From Kitasatospora phosalacinea (lineage in GTDB: Bacteria > Actinomycetota > Actinomycetes > Streptomycetales > Streptomycetaceae), in the NCBI RefSeq assembly GCF_000716545.1, contig NZ_JNWZ01000011.1:41991-105990 (forward strand): a DNA stretch of 64,000 nt, written 5' to 3'. Under the pieces are notes generated by a model. The model was not told the DNA's origin and made no database searches. It saw nothing but the letters and a program-made list of their open reading frames with translations. Shown here piece by piece: positions 9,250-17,594 of the stretch (position 1 is the stretch's first letter; each line of letters begins with the position of its first letter). The position numbers and the translations under genes are program-made.

Positions 9250-9424
9250 CCGGCCAGCCTTCCACACCTGCCGCGTCCGCCGGATCCCCGCCGGGTCCCC
9301 GCCGCCGGGGGCACCGGGCGCGCCGCCCGGATTCCGATTCGCCCTCCCGGTCCGGGGTCGTCCCGGTCCGGGCTAGGCTCGGACGGGTAGACGACCGCGA
9401 CGGAAGCGAATCAGGCGGGGCGAG

Positions 9425-10249
9425 GTGTCAGGTAACGGCCAGGAGCGGACTCATCGGCGCCCCGTGGGGTCGGGCGGCGCGGCGAAGGCGGGCGACGGCG
9501 CGGAGCAGGCGGCCGGCCCGCCCGTGTCCGGCGAGCTGGCGGGCGGTCGGGCCCGGCCGAAGACCGACAAGAGCGAGGCCACCCGCGCGCTGATCCTGGA
9601 GACCGCGATGCGGATGTTCCAGGAGCGCGGCTACGAGAAGACCACCATGCGGGCGATCGCCGCCGAGGCGGGCGTCTCGGTCGGCAGCGCCTACTACTAC
9701 TTCTCGGCCAAGGAGTTCCTGATCCAGGGCTTCTACGACCGGATGACCCACGACCACGCCGCCGACGCCAGGGCCCGGATGGCGCACACCCGCGACTTCG
9801 CCGAGCGCCTCCGGATCGCGATCGACTCCTGGATCGACACCGCCGCCCCGTACCACGGGTTCTCCGCCCAGTTCTTCCGCACCGCCGCCGACCCGACCAG
9901 CTCGCTCAGCCCCTTCTCCAACGAGTCCCACCCGGCCCGGGCCACCGCCGTCGAACTCTTCCGGGACGTGCTCCAGGGCTCCGAGCTCGCCCCCAAGCTG
10001 GACGCCGAACTGGTCGACCTGCTGCCCGACGTGCTCTGGCTGCACCTGATGGTCGTCGTCCTCTACTGGGTCTTCGACCGCACCCCCGACACCGAGCGCA
10101 CCCGCGAGTTCGTCCGCCGCTCCACCCCCCTGGTGGCCCGCCTGATCAACCTCTCCCGCTACCGGGTCTTCCGCCCCCTGGTCCGCGACGCCAAGGGCCT
10201 GATCCAGGACTTCGTGCTGCCCGGCATCGGCAAGACCATCGTCAAGTAA
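9425..10249 (+). CDS. TetR-family transcriptional regulator with long N-terminal extension
   Basis: 274-aa TetR regulator. The helix-turn-helix is at residues ~55-100 ('ILETAMRMFQERGYEKTTMRAIAAEAGVSVGSAYYYFSAKE'). The ~48-residue Gly/Ala/Arg-rich stretch before it is longer than usual; the first good alternative start would be internal, so the GTG at 9425 is kept but the start is uncertain. The ligand domain is followed by 'LSRYRVFRPLVRDAKGLIQDFVLPGIGKTIVK', common in actinobacterial homologues. No obvious target gene alongside; the next gene is a sigma factor on the same strand. Confidence 0.85.
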   Translation: MSGNGQERTHRRPVGSGGAAKAGDGAEQAAGPPVSGELAGGRARPKTDKSEATRALILETAMRMFQERGYEKTTMRAIAAEAGVSVGSAYYYFSAKEFLIQGFYDRMTHDHAADARARMAHTRDFAERLRIAIDSWIDTAAPYHGFSAQFFRTAADPTSSLSPFSNESHPARATAVELFRDVLQGSELAPKLDAELVDLLPDVLWLHLMVVVLYWVFDRTPDTERTREFVRRSTPLVARLINLSRYRVFRPLVRDAKGLIQDFVLPGIGKTIVK

Positions 10250-10287
10250 GGTCCCCGGCAGGGGAACCGGTGCGGGCGGGGGCGCGG

Positions 10288-10788
10288 ATGGGGGACGAGG
10301 AGACGTCCCGGCTGGTGGCGGCGGCCCAGCAGGGCGATGTGTTCGCCATGGACGCGCTGATCACCGAACTGACCCCGTACGTCGGGCGGATCTGCGCCTC
10401 GGTGGCGCTGGAGCACGCCGCGGACGCGATGCAGGAGGTCTTCATCGCGGTCTTCCGCGGCCTGCGGGGGCTGCGGACGCCGGAGGCGCTGTACGGGTGG
10501 GTGCGGGTCATCGCGGTGCGCGAGTCGCTGCGGGTCGCCCGGCGGCACCGGCGGGAGGTCGCCGTCCCCGACCTGGCGGACCTGCCCGCGGACGGGGACG
10601 CGGCGCTCGCCCGCGACGTGGCGGACGTGCTGCGGCGGCTCGGGCCGGAGCAGCGCGCGGTGCTGGTGCTGCGGCACGTGGAGGGGCTGGACGAGCAGGA
10701 GGTGGCCCGGCTGCTCCGGGTGCCGGTGGGGACGGTCAGGTCCAGGCTCTTCCGGGCCAGGCAGTCCTTCCGGCGCGCCTGGGGGTGA
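10288..10788 (+). CDS. Sigma-70 family (ECF-like) sigma factor
   Basis: 166-aa sigma factor. Region 2 is at residues ~8-75 ('LVAAAQQGDVFAMDALITELTPYVGRICASVALEHAADAMQEVFIAVFRGL') and region 4 at ~105-160 ('LGPEQRAVLVLRHVEGLDEQEVARLLRVPVGTVRSRLFRARQSF'). ATG at 10288 is chosen; GTG at 10270 is an alternative six codons upstream. It lies 38 bases after the TetR gene and may be co-transcribed. There is no anti-sigma gene next to it, so it counts as orphan here. Confidence 0.85.
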   Translation: MGDEETSRLVAAAQQGDVFAMDALITELTPYVGRICASVALEHAADAMQEVFIAVFRGLRGLRTPEALYGWVRVIAVRESLRVARRHRREVAVPDLADLPADGDAALARDVADVLRRLGPEQRAVLVLRHVEGLDEQEVARLLRVPVGTVRSRLFRARQSFRRAWG

Positions 10789-10834
10789 ACCGGCCTCCGC
10801 CGGGCGCGGCGGGCCCGGGGCGGGCGCGCCTCCC

Positions 10835-11329
10835 TCAGGCCCGGCGGGCCTCGATCCGCGCGCCGAGCCGGTCCAGCAGCGCCTCGCCGCGCGCGTCCGC
10901 GCCCGGTCGGCGCAGGGCCCGGAGGGCGCCGCCGCCGGGGAGGCGGAAGCTGCTCAGGTAGCCGAACCTGGTCCCCGCGCCCTCGGGTTCGGCGGCCATC
11001 GCGCCCAGCACCACCCGGCTCCGCATCAGGCACCAGCCCGGGGCGAGCAGCACCTCGAAGACCTCCCGGTGACCGAGCCGGCCGACCGCGACGGCCCGGA
11101 ACCGGCCGCCCGGCCCCGGCGCCGACTCGGGGGTGAACGACCGTACGCCGGGCAGCAGTCGCGGGAGTTCGTGCTCCAGGTCGGAGACCACCTCCCACAG
11201 CAGCTCCGGGGGGACGTCGAACAGGCGGGTGGCGCAGTGCGGGTTCTTCGCGGTGGCGGCGACGACCCGCAGCCGGCGCAGCGGCCCGAGCTCGGCCGTC
11301 GGCCAGGTGGTACCGCTCGGCTCGGGCAT
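10835..11329 (-). CDS. SRPBCC-family (polyketide cyclase/dehydrase-like) protein
   Basis: 164-aa START/SRPBCC-fold protein. The pattern 'TRLFDVPPELLWEVVSDLEHELPRLLPGVRSF...' is that of the helix-grip cavity proteins, which bind hydrophobic ligands or act as cyclase-like enzymes. ATG at 11329 has GGAG upstream. Convergent with the sigma factor, and followed on the same strand by an alpha/beta hydrolase 105 bases away from its own start side. Ligand unknown. Confidence 0.7.
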   Translation of the reverse strand: MPEPSGTTWPTAELGPLRRLRVVAATAKNPHCATRLFDVPPELLWEVVSDLEHELPRLLPGVRSFTPESAPGPGGRFRAVAVGRLGHREVFEVLLAPGWCLMRSRVVLGAMAAEPEGAGTRFGYLSSFRLPGGGALRALRRPGADARGEALLDRLGARIEARRA

Positions 11330-11433
11330 GGCCGCGACTCCTCACTGGTCGGCGCCGGAACGCCTCCCAGGCTATCCGCTGCACCACCGACGGGCCCGCC
11401 CCGCGCCCGCCCGCCCGTCCAGCCGCCCGTCCG

Positions 11434-12333
11434 TCAGCGCAGGAACAGCCGCCTGGCCCGGTCGGCGACCAGTTCGGGGCGCTCCTCGGGCAGTTGGTGC
11501 CCGGCGCCCGGGACGATCTCGACCCGCAGCCCGTCGCGGGACTCGGCGCCGCTGAGGAGGAGTCGCGGCGGGATCACCGGGTCGTGCTCGCCGGTGAGGG
11601 CCAGCGTGGGCGTCAGCGGCCGCAGCGCGCGGAACTCCCCGCGCCGCAGGGCGGCGATGTCCCGGACGACGAAGGCCCGGTGGACGGACTCGCCCGCCAG
11701 GGCCGCCAGCGGCACCCGCGCGGCCTCCGCGAACTCGGCGACCTCCGCCGCGCCGAGCGCCGAGCGGTCGGCCGGGCCGCGGCGCAGCAGGTAGCGGGTG
11801 AAGGCCGGCCAGTGCCGCAGCACGGCGCGCCCGAGCGGCGGCCACTCCAGGGCGAGCGTGTACCAGAACCGCCAGGCGCTGCCGAGCGTCCCGCGACGCT
11901 CCGGCCAGAGGTGCACCATGTTCAACGCCAGGTACCCGTCGAACCGTTCGGGTCGGCGGGCGCAGGCCAGGTACCCGGCCCAGGCCCCCCAGTCGTGGGC
12001 GATCAGGAACGCCGAGTCCAGCCCCAGCGCGTCCAGGAAGCCCACCAGGTCGGCCGCCCGGGCCTCGGTCGACCAGCGCCCGGGCGCGCCCTCCGACCAG
12101 CCGAAGCCGGGCATGTCCAGGCAGAGCAGCCGGAAGTCCCCGGCCAGCAGCGGCACCACCCGCCGCCACGCGAACCAGTGCTGCGGGAAGCCGTGCACCA
12201 GGACGACCGGCGGCGCCCCGGCGGGCCCCGCCTCGGCGTAGTGCAGGCGTAGGCCGCCCACCTCGGCCGTGCCGTGCCGCACTCCCGCCAGCTCGGGCAA
12301 CGGCCTTCGTGAAGACATCGGTTGACGTGGCAT
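11434..12333 (-). CDS. Alpha/beta hydrolase, epoxide-hydrolase-like
   Basis: 299-aa alpha/beta-fold hydrolase. The oxyanion motif 'HGFPQHW' (near residue 45) and the nucleophile elbow 'AHDWGAW', with Asp in the nucleophile position, are those of epoxide hydrolases and haloalkane dehalogenases rather than Ser esterases; the catalytic His is in 'GAGHQLPEE' near the C-terminus. ATG at 12333 has GGGGAGAG upstream; the open frame continues far beyond, without coding sense. Actual substrate unknown. Confidence 0.85.
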   Translation of the reverse strand: MPRQPMSSRRPLPELAGVRHGTAEVGGLRLHYAEAGPAGAPPVVLVHGFPQHWFAWRRVVPLLAGDFRLLCLDMPGFGWSEGAPGRWSTEARAADLVGFLDALGLDSAFLIAHDWGAWAGYLACARRPERFDGYLALNMVHLWPERRGTLGSAWRFWYTLALEWPPLGRAVLRHWPAFTRYLLRRGPADRSALGAAEVAEFAEAARVPLAALAGESVHRAFVVRDIAALRRGEFRALRPLTPTLALTGEHDPVIPPRLLLSGAESRDGLRVEIVPGAGHQLPEERPELVADRARRLFLR

Positions 12334-12445
12334 CGGTTCTCTCCCCAGTCGGTTCCGGCGAACGCCTCGCCCTTGCAGAGGAGCGGAACGGGCACCGCAC
12401 TCCACCCGGGCCCGCGTGACGTGCGTCACCACCTCCGGGCGGCGG

Positions 12446-12865
12446 TCAGGCCGCGCTGTCGGCCCGGCCCGGCGGGGTGTCGGCGCCGGGGACGCCGTAG
12501 GCGGTCCAGAGCGGCATGACGCGCGGGGTGACGGCCGGACCGGGGGCCCGGTGGACGGCGATCCGGGTGGCGGGGCCGTGGACGAGCGGGAGCCTGGGCA
12601 TGATCGTGCGGCGCAGCGAGTGCGGGGACAGCGGGTGCCGGAACCGGGAGCAGACCGGGAGCGTGTTCGGCGGCCGGACGGGCGCCGGCGGCGGGACGAC
12701 CGGGGCGGCGCCCGCCCGGTGGCGGCCCTTGCGGGCGTCGGCTCCCGTGCGGTGGCGTCCGGTCGGGGTGTCGTGGGCGCCGGAGAGGTACCAGGCGAGG
12801 GTGAAAACGAGGAAGAGTGCGGCGATGGCGATGCAGGGGGCTGCCCAGGCGCTAAGGTGGAACAC
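12446..12865 (-). CDS. Small single-pass membrane protein, hypothetical
   Basis: 139-aa protein with one N-terminal membrane helix (about residues 5-28, 'WAAPCIAIAALFLVFTLAWYLSG') and a basic, Pro-rich tail containing repeated 'GRHR'-type motifs. No known domain recognised. GTG at 12865 has AAGGGA at good spacing. It is the first gene after a 350-base stretch without genes. Coding is supported by start context and the membrane helix; the tail is low complexity, so the true end could be questioned. Confidence 0.6.
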   Translation of the reverse strand: MFHLSAWAAPCIAIAALFLVFTLAWYLSGAHDTPTGRHRTGADARKGRHRAGAAPVVPPPAPVRPPNTLPVCSRFRHPLSPHSLRRTIMPRLPLVHGPATRIAVHRAPGPAVTPRVMPLWTAYGVPGADTPPGRADSAA

Positions 12866-13215
12866 GTCGAAGTCCCTTGAATTTGCGATGTTCGGGAGGA
12901 TCGCTTCGACTCCGCCCCGGGGGTGTTCGCAGCACCCGCCGGGGCACTTCTCTGTCGAGCGACCCGATTTCCCCGAACGCTAGGCAGCGGTGAGGGAACT
13001 GTCGAACCGTCAGGTTCGAACAGCGACACCCGGACCGGACCTGCGTTCACCCCTCCGGGCGGTCGAGCTCCCCGGCGTTCCCCCAGCTCGCGGCCGGTAC
13101 GCCACAGTTGCGCCCGGGGATCGCCAATTCCACGCCACGGCAAGAGTGTTCGGCACGCCTGGGAGTGAATTCCGCGATCCGCCGGTTGACGCCCGGCAGC
13201 CCGCCGAACGCCCGC
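12866..13215. promoter_or_regulatory. Gene-free stretch with operator-like palindrome
   Basis: Intergenic region upstream of the small membrane protein (leftward) and downstream of the WPGW protein. It holds a perfect inverted repeat TCGAACC-GTCA-GGTTCGA at 13002-13019, about 137 bases before the GTG at 12865, and locally lower GC. No other gene seen. Confidence 0.5.
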
Positions 13216-14049
13216 TCAACTCCGCCCGTGCCACCGCCCGTTGTAGTCCTCGGCGGCCCTCAGTACGGCGGCCCGGGCCTCGGCCGGGTCGATCTCCGGC
13301 AGGGCGAACAGGCCCGGCGCGGCGGCCAGGTGACGGTCGTGGTCGTCGTCCCAGCGCCGCACCGTCCAGCCCGGCCAGCGCGCCGGGACGGCCTCCGGCT
13401 CGGGGAGGTTGGTGAGCGTCCACCAGCCGAGCGTGCGGCGCTCCGGGTCGAGGTGCAGGCCCGCGTCGGCGGCCACCTCGCAGTAGCCGAAGTCGGCCGC
13501 CCCGTCCAGGCGTTGCAGCAGTCCGGGGCCCTCCGTGACGGGGTGGCCGCCGATGTCGGCGAGCAGGTGGCAGCGGTCCTGCCCGACCGTCACCACGACG
13601 AGCGCCGGCTCCTCGGCCCCGGTCTCCCACTCCTCGGTGACCAGCGGCGCGGGCACCGGTCGGACGTCCCGGTCGCGGACGGCCTCCGGGTCGAGGCCGA
13701 GGTGCCGCAGCAGGTCGGCGTTGCCGTCGTGGCACCAGCGCAACTCCCAGCCGGGCCAAGCCTCCTGGAGCAGCTCGAAGGTGGCCGCACGCAGCCGGGG
13801 GTCGGTGCTCGGGCCCTCCCAGGCGAAGAACAGCAGCACCCGGCGCGGCAGGTCGACCAGCACCGAGCCCTGGCAGAACACGTCGTCCAGCCAGTACCCG
13901 CCGGGTCCGAGCGCCCGCATCCGTTCGACGGTGCGCGCCGGCCCGGACAGCAGCGCGAGGTCGAGCCCGACGGCTCCGTACCTGTCCACGTACGGCCCGT
14001 GCACGGCCCGGTTCCCGTCCAGCAGTACGTAGTTCGCGCGGTCTCCCAT
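13216..14049 (-). CDS. Uncharacterised protein with internal WPGW duplication
   Basis: 277-aa soluble protein with no domain I recognise. Two halves appear homologous: 'LVDLPRRVLLFFAWEG...WPGWELRWCHDGNADLLRHLG' (WPGW at 98-101) and 'LHLDPERRTLGWWTLTNLP...WPGWTVRRWDDDHDRHLAAAP' (WPGW at 225-228), a period of about 127 residues. Very Trp-rich and acidic, no signal peptide. ATG at 14049 opens the typical 'MGDRANYVLL' N-terminus seen in actinobacterial hypotheticals. Single gene between unrelated genes, followed at 14118 by the end of the Eis-like gene, so co-transcription with it is possible. Confidence 0.8.
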   Translation of the reverse strand: MGDRANYVLLDGNRAVHGPYVDRYGAVGLDLALLSGPARTVERMRALGPGGYWLDDVFCQGSVLVDLPRRVLLFFAWEGPSTDPRLRAATFELLQEAWPGWELRWCHDGNADLLRHLGLDPEAVRDRDVRPVPAPLVTEEWETGAEEPALVVVTVGQDRCHLLADIGGHPVTEGPGLLQRLDGAADFGYCEVAADAGLHLDPERRTLGWWTLTNLPEPEAVPARWPGWTVRRWDDDHDRHLAAAPGLFALPEIDPAEARAAVLRAAEDYNGRWHGRS

Positions 14050-14117
14050 GCCCGCCAGCCTGCCCCGGAGACCGCCCCGGCCGCCAGCGCCGTACCGGCG
14101 GCCGGGGCGGAGGCGGG

Positions 14118-15413
14118 TCAGAAACTGTCCGGGTTCCAGGGGGCGCGGGCGGTGCGCAGCAGGGTGTCCGCCCGGGCGGCCGCGTCCGGGGTCAGCTCGG
14201 TGAGCAGGGCGGCGTCGGCGAGGGCCGCCGCGCTGCCGCCGCCTAGGTAGAGGGCGCCGAGCCGGGAGACGTCGAGCGCGAGGTCGGCCCGGTCGTAGGT
14301 GGGGGTGACCCGGCCGGTGCCGTCGGCGGCGCTCTCCAGGGCCCAGCGCCCGGCCGTCCAACCGGCGCGGTCGGTGACGTCCAGCACCAGGCGACCGGGG
14401 GCCTCGTAGCGGCGGGCGGCGAACGCGGCGGGCAGGTCGAGCAGCCGCAGCCAGGTGAAGTCGGCGGCCTCCTCGTGCGGCTTGGCGCCGCGCGGGTCGT
14501 TGAGCAGCAGCGGCAGCACGTCACCGGGGCCGAGGTGCGGGGCGACCACGTGGCGCACCCAGTCGACGGAGAAGGCGAACGTCCAGAGCGCGTTGGCGGT
14601 CTTCCGGTCGAGCGCGATGAAGTCCCGGACGGTCAGCGGGCAGTCCGGGTAGGAGCCGTCCCACTTGTCGTCGACGGTGTAGTTGACCATGCCGGTGAGG
14701 GTGCCGTCGGCGGTGCGGTGGAAGGCGGTGAAGCCCTGCTTCCAGTCGAAGCCGGGCAGGTCGATCTCGCCCGCCCGCAGCCGCCACCAGGCTTCGGGGC
14801 GGCCGATCGCACCGGGCTGGGTGGGCTGCCAGCGCTCGTGCAGTTCGGGGCCGTGCTTGCGGAACTCCTCCAGGGTCGCGAAGTCGATCCGGTGGCCCTC
14901 GTGCACGGGCAGCCCGGCCCGGACGCCGCCGGAGCGCAGCACGTCGACCCGCCAGCCGGCCAGCGGGGCGGCCGAGCCGAAGCCGAAGCGGCCGTAGATG
15001 TTGTGCTCGGCGGCGATCAGGATCGCGGCGGCCGCACCGCGCTCGCGGGCGGCGGTCAGGTCGTGCCGCATCATGCCGCTGAGCAGGCCGCGCCGGCGGT
15101 GGGTGGCGTTGACCGTGACGCCGGTGATCGCGTCGACCGGCAGCAGCGCCCCGCCGGGCACCGTCAGCCCGGTGTCGAAGCTGCGGAAGGTCGCCACGCA
15201 GCGCGGCCGGCCGCCCGCCGCCGGGCCGTCGTGGTCGAACGCCCCCAGCATCCGCCCCGGCTCGAACAGCAGCTCCCGCCACTCCGTCGCCGGGGCGACG
15301 TGCGGACGCATGAACCCGAGCGCGACCGCCCGGTCCCAGTCGGCCAGTTCCTCGTGGGTGATCGGCCGGATCTCGATGCCCCGGTCGGGGCCCTGCTGCG
15401 CGTCGTTGCCCAT
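14118..15413 (-). CDS. Eis-type GNAT N-acetyltransferase
   Basis: 431-aa protein with the length and tripartite plan of the Eis family: N-terminal GNAT domain ('ITGVTVNATHRRRGLLSGMMRHDL', acetyl-CoA loop RxxGL), a second degenerate GNAT-like domain, and a C-terminal sterol-carrier-like domain ending in a free C-terminus ('APWNPDSF'). Mycobacterial Eis acetylates aminoglycosides and protein lysines; the Streptomyces homologues are usually of unknown target. ATG at 15413 follows GGTGG. The frame runs on upstream through the lectin gene region only as a shadow. Confidence 0.85.
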   Translation of the reverse strand: MGNDAQQGPDRGIEIRPITHEELADWDRAVALGFMRPHVAPATEWRELLFEPGRMLGAFDHDGPAAGGRPRCVATFRSFDTGLTVPGGALLPVDAITGVTVNATHRRRGLLSGMMRHDLTAARERGAAAAILIAAEHNIYGRFGFGSAAPLAGWRVDVLRSGGVRAGLPVHEGHRIDFATLEEFRKHGPELHERWQPTQPGAIGRPEAWWRLRAGEIDLPGFDWKQGFTAFHRTADGTLTGMVNYTVDDKWDGSYPDCPLTVRDFIALDRKTANALWTFAFSVDWVRHVVAPHLGPGDVLPLLLNDPRGAKPHEEAADFTWLRLLDLPAAFAARRYEAPGRLVLDVTDRAGWTAGRWALESAADGTGRVTPTYDRADLALDVSRLGALYLGGGSAAALADAALLTELTPDAAARADTLLRTARAPWNPDSF

Positions 15414-15529
15414 CGAGCCACCGTACGACGGCTTCCCGCCCCCGGGCATCCGGTTTTCCGGCCGGTCGGAGCCGGTGCGGCCCGCGCCCGCACGAACGCG
15501 AGCACGGGCGCGGGCACCGGCCACGGGGC

Positions 15530-16402
15530 CTAGAGGCCCCAGGTACCGCTGGCCCAGAGCACCCGGCCGTCGCGCTGGTAGACCACGAAGTTGCCGTCGT
15601 CCTGGAGGATGGCGTACGCGCCGGGGTGCCCGCCGGTGTTGGTGGACCAGATCGCGTTCGTCCAGCTGCCGAAGCTCTCCAGCGGGTAGAGCACCAGGTT
15701 GCCGTCGTCCTGCATCCGCAGCGTGGAGCGCTCGTGGCCCCAGGTGTTGGTGGACCAGATCGCCTTGTCGTCGCGCTTGCGGTACATCACGAGGTTCCCG
15801 TCCCGCTGGAGGATCAGCCAGGCCGAGGCCGACTCCGTCCAGGAGCCCGAGAGGATCACGCCCGGCGAGTCCGCCACCCCGGGGCAGAAGGCGGACGGCT
15901 CGTCGAAGGTGCTGGTGCTCCACAGCTTGCCGGGCGTGCCGACGATCAGGAGGGCGCCCGGCAGGATGGACAGGGTGGCGCCCGGCTGCCCCCAGGTGCC
16001 GCTGGACCAGAGCGCACCGCCGGTCTCGGGGCCGCCTCCGGCCTGGTACACCACGAAGTTGCCGTCGTCCTGGAGGAGGCCGTACGCGCCGGGGTGGCCC
16101 CAGGTGCCGGTGCTCCAGATCGGGTGGTTCGGGCCGCCGGTGGAGTTGACCAGGTAGAGCACCAGGTTGCCGTCGGGCTCCATGGTCAGGACGGCCTTCC
16201 CGTCCTTCGCCGCCAGGCTCTGTCCGCCGGTCAGCTTCCAGCCGGCCGTCTGCCGGTCCGCCACCGTGGTCGGCGCGGGCAGCTGGCACTTGGGCGACGG
16301 CGCCGCCGGGTCCGTCGCCGCCTGTGCGGCCGGCACCGTGCCGGCCATCGCCGCGGCGGCCAGCAGACCGGCCGCCGCCGCACGCATCACGCGTCGCCGC
16401 AT
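15530..16402 (-). CDS. Secreted bulb-type (B-lectin) mannose-binding lectin, copy 1
   Basis: 290-aa secreted lectin. A Sec signal peptide (residues ~1-29, cut after 'VPAAQA') is followed by two B-lectin domains. Each domain carries up to three QxDxNxVxY sugar-binding motifs: intact ones include 'QDDGNFVVY' (twice), 'QRDGNLVMY' and 'QDDGNLVLY'; 'MEPDGNLVLY' lacks the Gln and one site is lost ('LPGALLIVG'). A Cys pair probably ties the domains. ATG at 16402 has GGGGGA upstream. It is a paralogue of the divergent gene at 16634, about two thirds identical by eye. Likely exported to bind cell-surface or competitor glycans; target unknown. Confidence 0.9.
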   Translation of the reverse strand: MRRRVMRAAAAGLLAAAAMAGTVPAAQAATDPAAPSPKCQLPAPTTVADRQTAGWKLTGGQSLAAKDGKAVLTMEPDGNLVLYLVNSTGGPNHPIWSTGTWGHPGAYGLLQDDGNFVVYQAGGGPETGGALWSSGTWGQPGATLSILPGALLIVGTPGKLWSTSTFDEPSAFCPGVADSPGVILSGSWTESASAWLILQRDGNLVMYRKRDDKAIWSTNTWGHERSTLRMQDDGNLVLYPLESFGSWTNAIWSTNTGGHPGAYAILQDDGNFVVYQRDGRVLWASGTWGL

Positions 16403-16633
16403 GAGGTTCCCCCCTCGTGTCACTGCGAATTTTCGTGGGCGAACCTAGCCCGCGCCGGAGACAGCGGGAAAAACGTTTCCCCGCAGCCCTCTTGGCATCC
16501 TCGGCCACGATGTCTCCCGGTGCCTCCCGGTGCCCGGCCGCACCGCGCACCGCAGAAAACGCTTTTGAGCCAAAGTGGCTGACGCATGCTACGTTCACCC
16601 GCGAAATTCAGCGGACGACACCGAGGAGACTCC
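16403..16633. promoter_or_regulatory. Mirrored divergent promoters of the lectin pair
   Basis: Both lectin genes have the same promoter design in opposite orientation. A box AAACG(T/C)TTTT lies 67 bases from each start codon (reverse strand 16469-16478 for copy 1; 16557-16566 for copy 2). A -10-like hexamer follows it: TAGGTT for copy 1 (16442-16447) and TACGTT for copy 2 (16590-16595), 38-39 bases before each ATG. The box resembles LacI-family operator cores, which is suggestive only. Confidence 0.6.
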
Positions 16634-17503
16634 ATGCGACGGCGGGCGATACGTGCAGCGGCGGCCGGTCTGCTGGCCGCGGCGGCGGTGGCCGGCACCG
16701 TGCCGGCCGCACAGGCGGAGCCGGTGATGCCGACCAGGAAGTGCCAACTGCCCTTCTACCCGTGGGCGGGCCTGGCCGAGCAGACGGCCGGGTGGCGGCT
16801 GACCGCCGGCCAGAGCCTGGTGGCCAAGGACAACGAGTCCATCCTGGTCATGCAGGCCGACGGCAACCTGGTGCTCTCCCTGGTGAACTCCACCGGCGGC
16901 CCGAACCACGAGATCTGGAGCAGCGGTACCTGGGGCCATCCGGGCGCGTACGCCGTCCTCCAGGACGACGGCAACTTCGTGGTGTACCGGGCCGGAGGCG
17001 GCCCGGAGACCGGTGGTGCGCTCTGGTCCACCGGCACCTGGGGCCTGCCGGGCGCCACCGTGGCCCTCTGGCCCGGCGGCAACCTGATGGTCGGCACCCC
17101 CGACCGGACGTGGCGCACCTACACCGCCGAAGAACCGTCCGCCCTCTGCCCGGGAGTGGACGGCGCGACGGACGAGCTCCGCCAGGGCTCCTGGGCGCAG
17201 TCGGCCTCGGTCTGGCTGGTCGTCCAGCCGGACGGGAACGTCGTGCTGTACCGCAAGCGCGACGACAAGGCGATCTGGTCCACCGGCACCTGGGGTCACA
17301 GCAACTCCGTGCTGCGGATGCAGGCCGATGGGAACCTGGCCGTCTACCCGGTGGAGAGCTACGGCAGGTGGGACAGGTCCCTCTGGGCCAGCGGTACTTG
17401 GGGCCACCCGGGCGCGTATGCCGTCCTCCAGGACGACGGCAACCTCGTCATCTACCAGCGCGACGGCCAGGCGATCTGGGCCACCGGCACCTGGGGACAG
17501 TGA
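16634..17503 (+). CDS. Secreted bulb-type (B-lectin) mannose-binding lectin, copy 2
   Basis: 289-aa paralogue of the divergent lectin. Signal peptide (residues ~1-28, 'VPAAQA'), then two B-lectin domains. Binding motifs: 'QDDGNFVVY', 'QPDGNVVLY' and 'QDDGNLVIY' are intact; 'QADGNLVLS' has lost the Tyr, 'QADGNLAVY' has Ala for Val and 'WPGGNLMVG' is degenerate. So the set of working sugar sites differs from copy 1, which suggests specialisation after duplication. ATG at 16634 has GAGGAG upstream. Ends 85 bases before the convergent NlpC/P60 gene. Confidence 0.9.
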   Translation: MRRRAIRAAAAGLLAAAAVAGTVPAAQAEPVMPTRKCQLPFYPWAGLAEQTAGWRLTAGQSLVAKDNESILVMQADGNLVLSLVNSTGGPNHEIWSSGTWGHPGAYAVLQDDGNFVVYRAGGGPETGGALWSTGTWGLPGATVALWPGGNLMVGTPDRTWRTYTAEEPSALCPGVDGATDELRQGSWAQSASVWLVVQPDGNVVLYRKRDDKAIWSTGTWGHSNSVLRMQADGNLAVYPVESYGRWDRSLWASGTWGHPGAYAVLQDDGNLVIYQRDGQAIWATGTWGQ

Positions 17504-17529
17504 CCGCCGCGGACCTGGGCCGACGCCCC

Positions 17530-17551
17530 CGCCCGCCCGAGCGGGCGGGCG
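17530..17551. terminator. Palindrome, possible terminator
   Basis: Arms CGCCCGCCCG / CGGGCGGGCG with only two bases between them, just after the lectin gene and before the convergent NlpC/P60 gene. Confidence 0.45.
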
Positions 17552-17594
17552 TTCAAGCGCGGGCGGGCGCTCAGGGGCGGGCGGGCGTTCAGGG
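17541..17594. repeat. Three tandem 18-bp repeats
   Basis: Three consecutive copies of an 18-base unit GCGGGCGGGCG(T/C)TCA + 4 bases (17541, 17559, 17577). The first copy shares the right arm of the palindrome; the third covers the stop codon of the NlpC/P60 gene (17589-17591), so this gene's last codons lie next to the array. Confidence 0.75.

Noticed and set aside
13002..13019. LexA (SOS) box
   Set aside because: Half-sites are right, but the gap is six bases rather than four.
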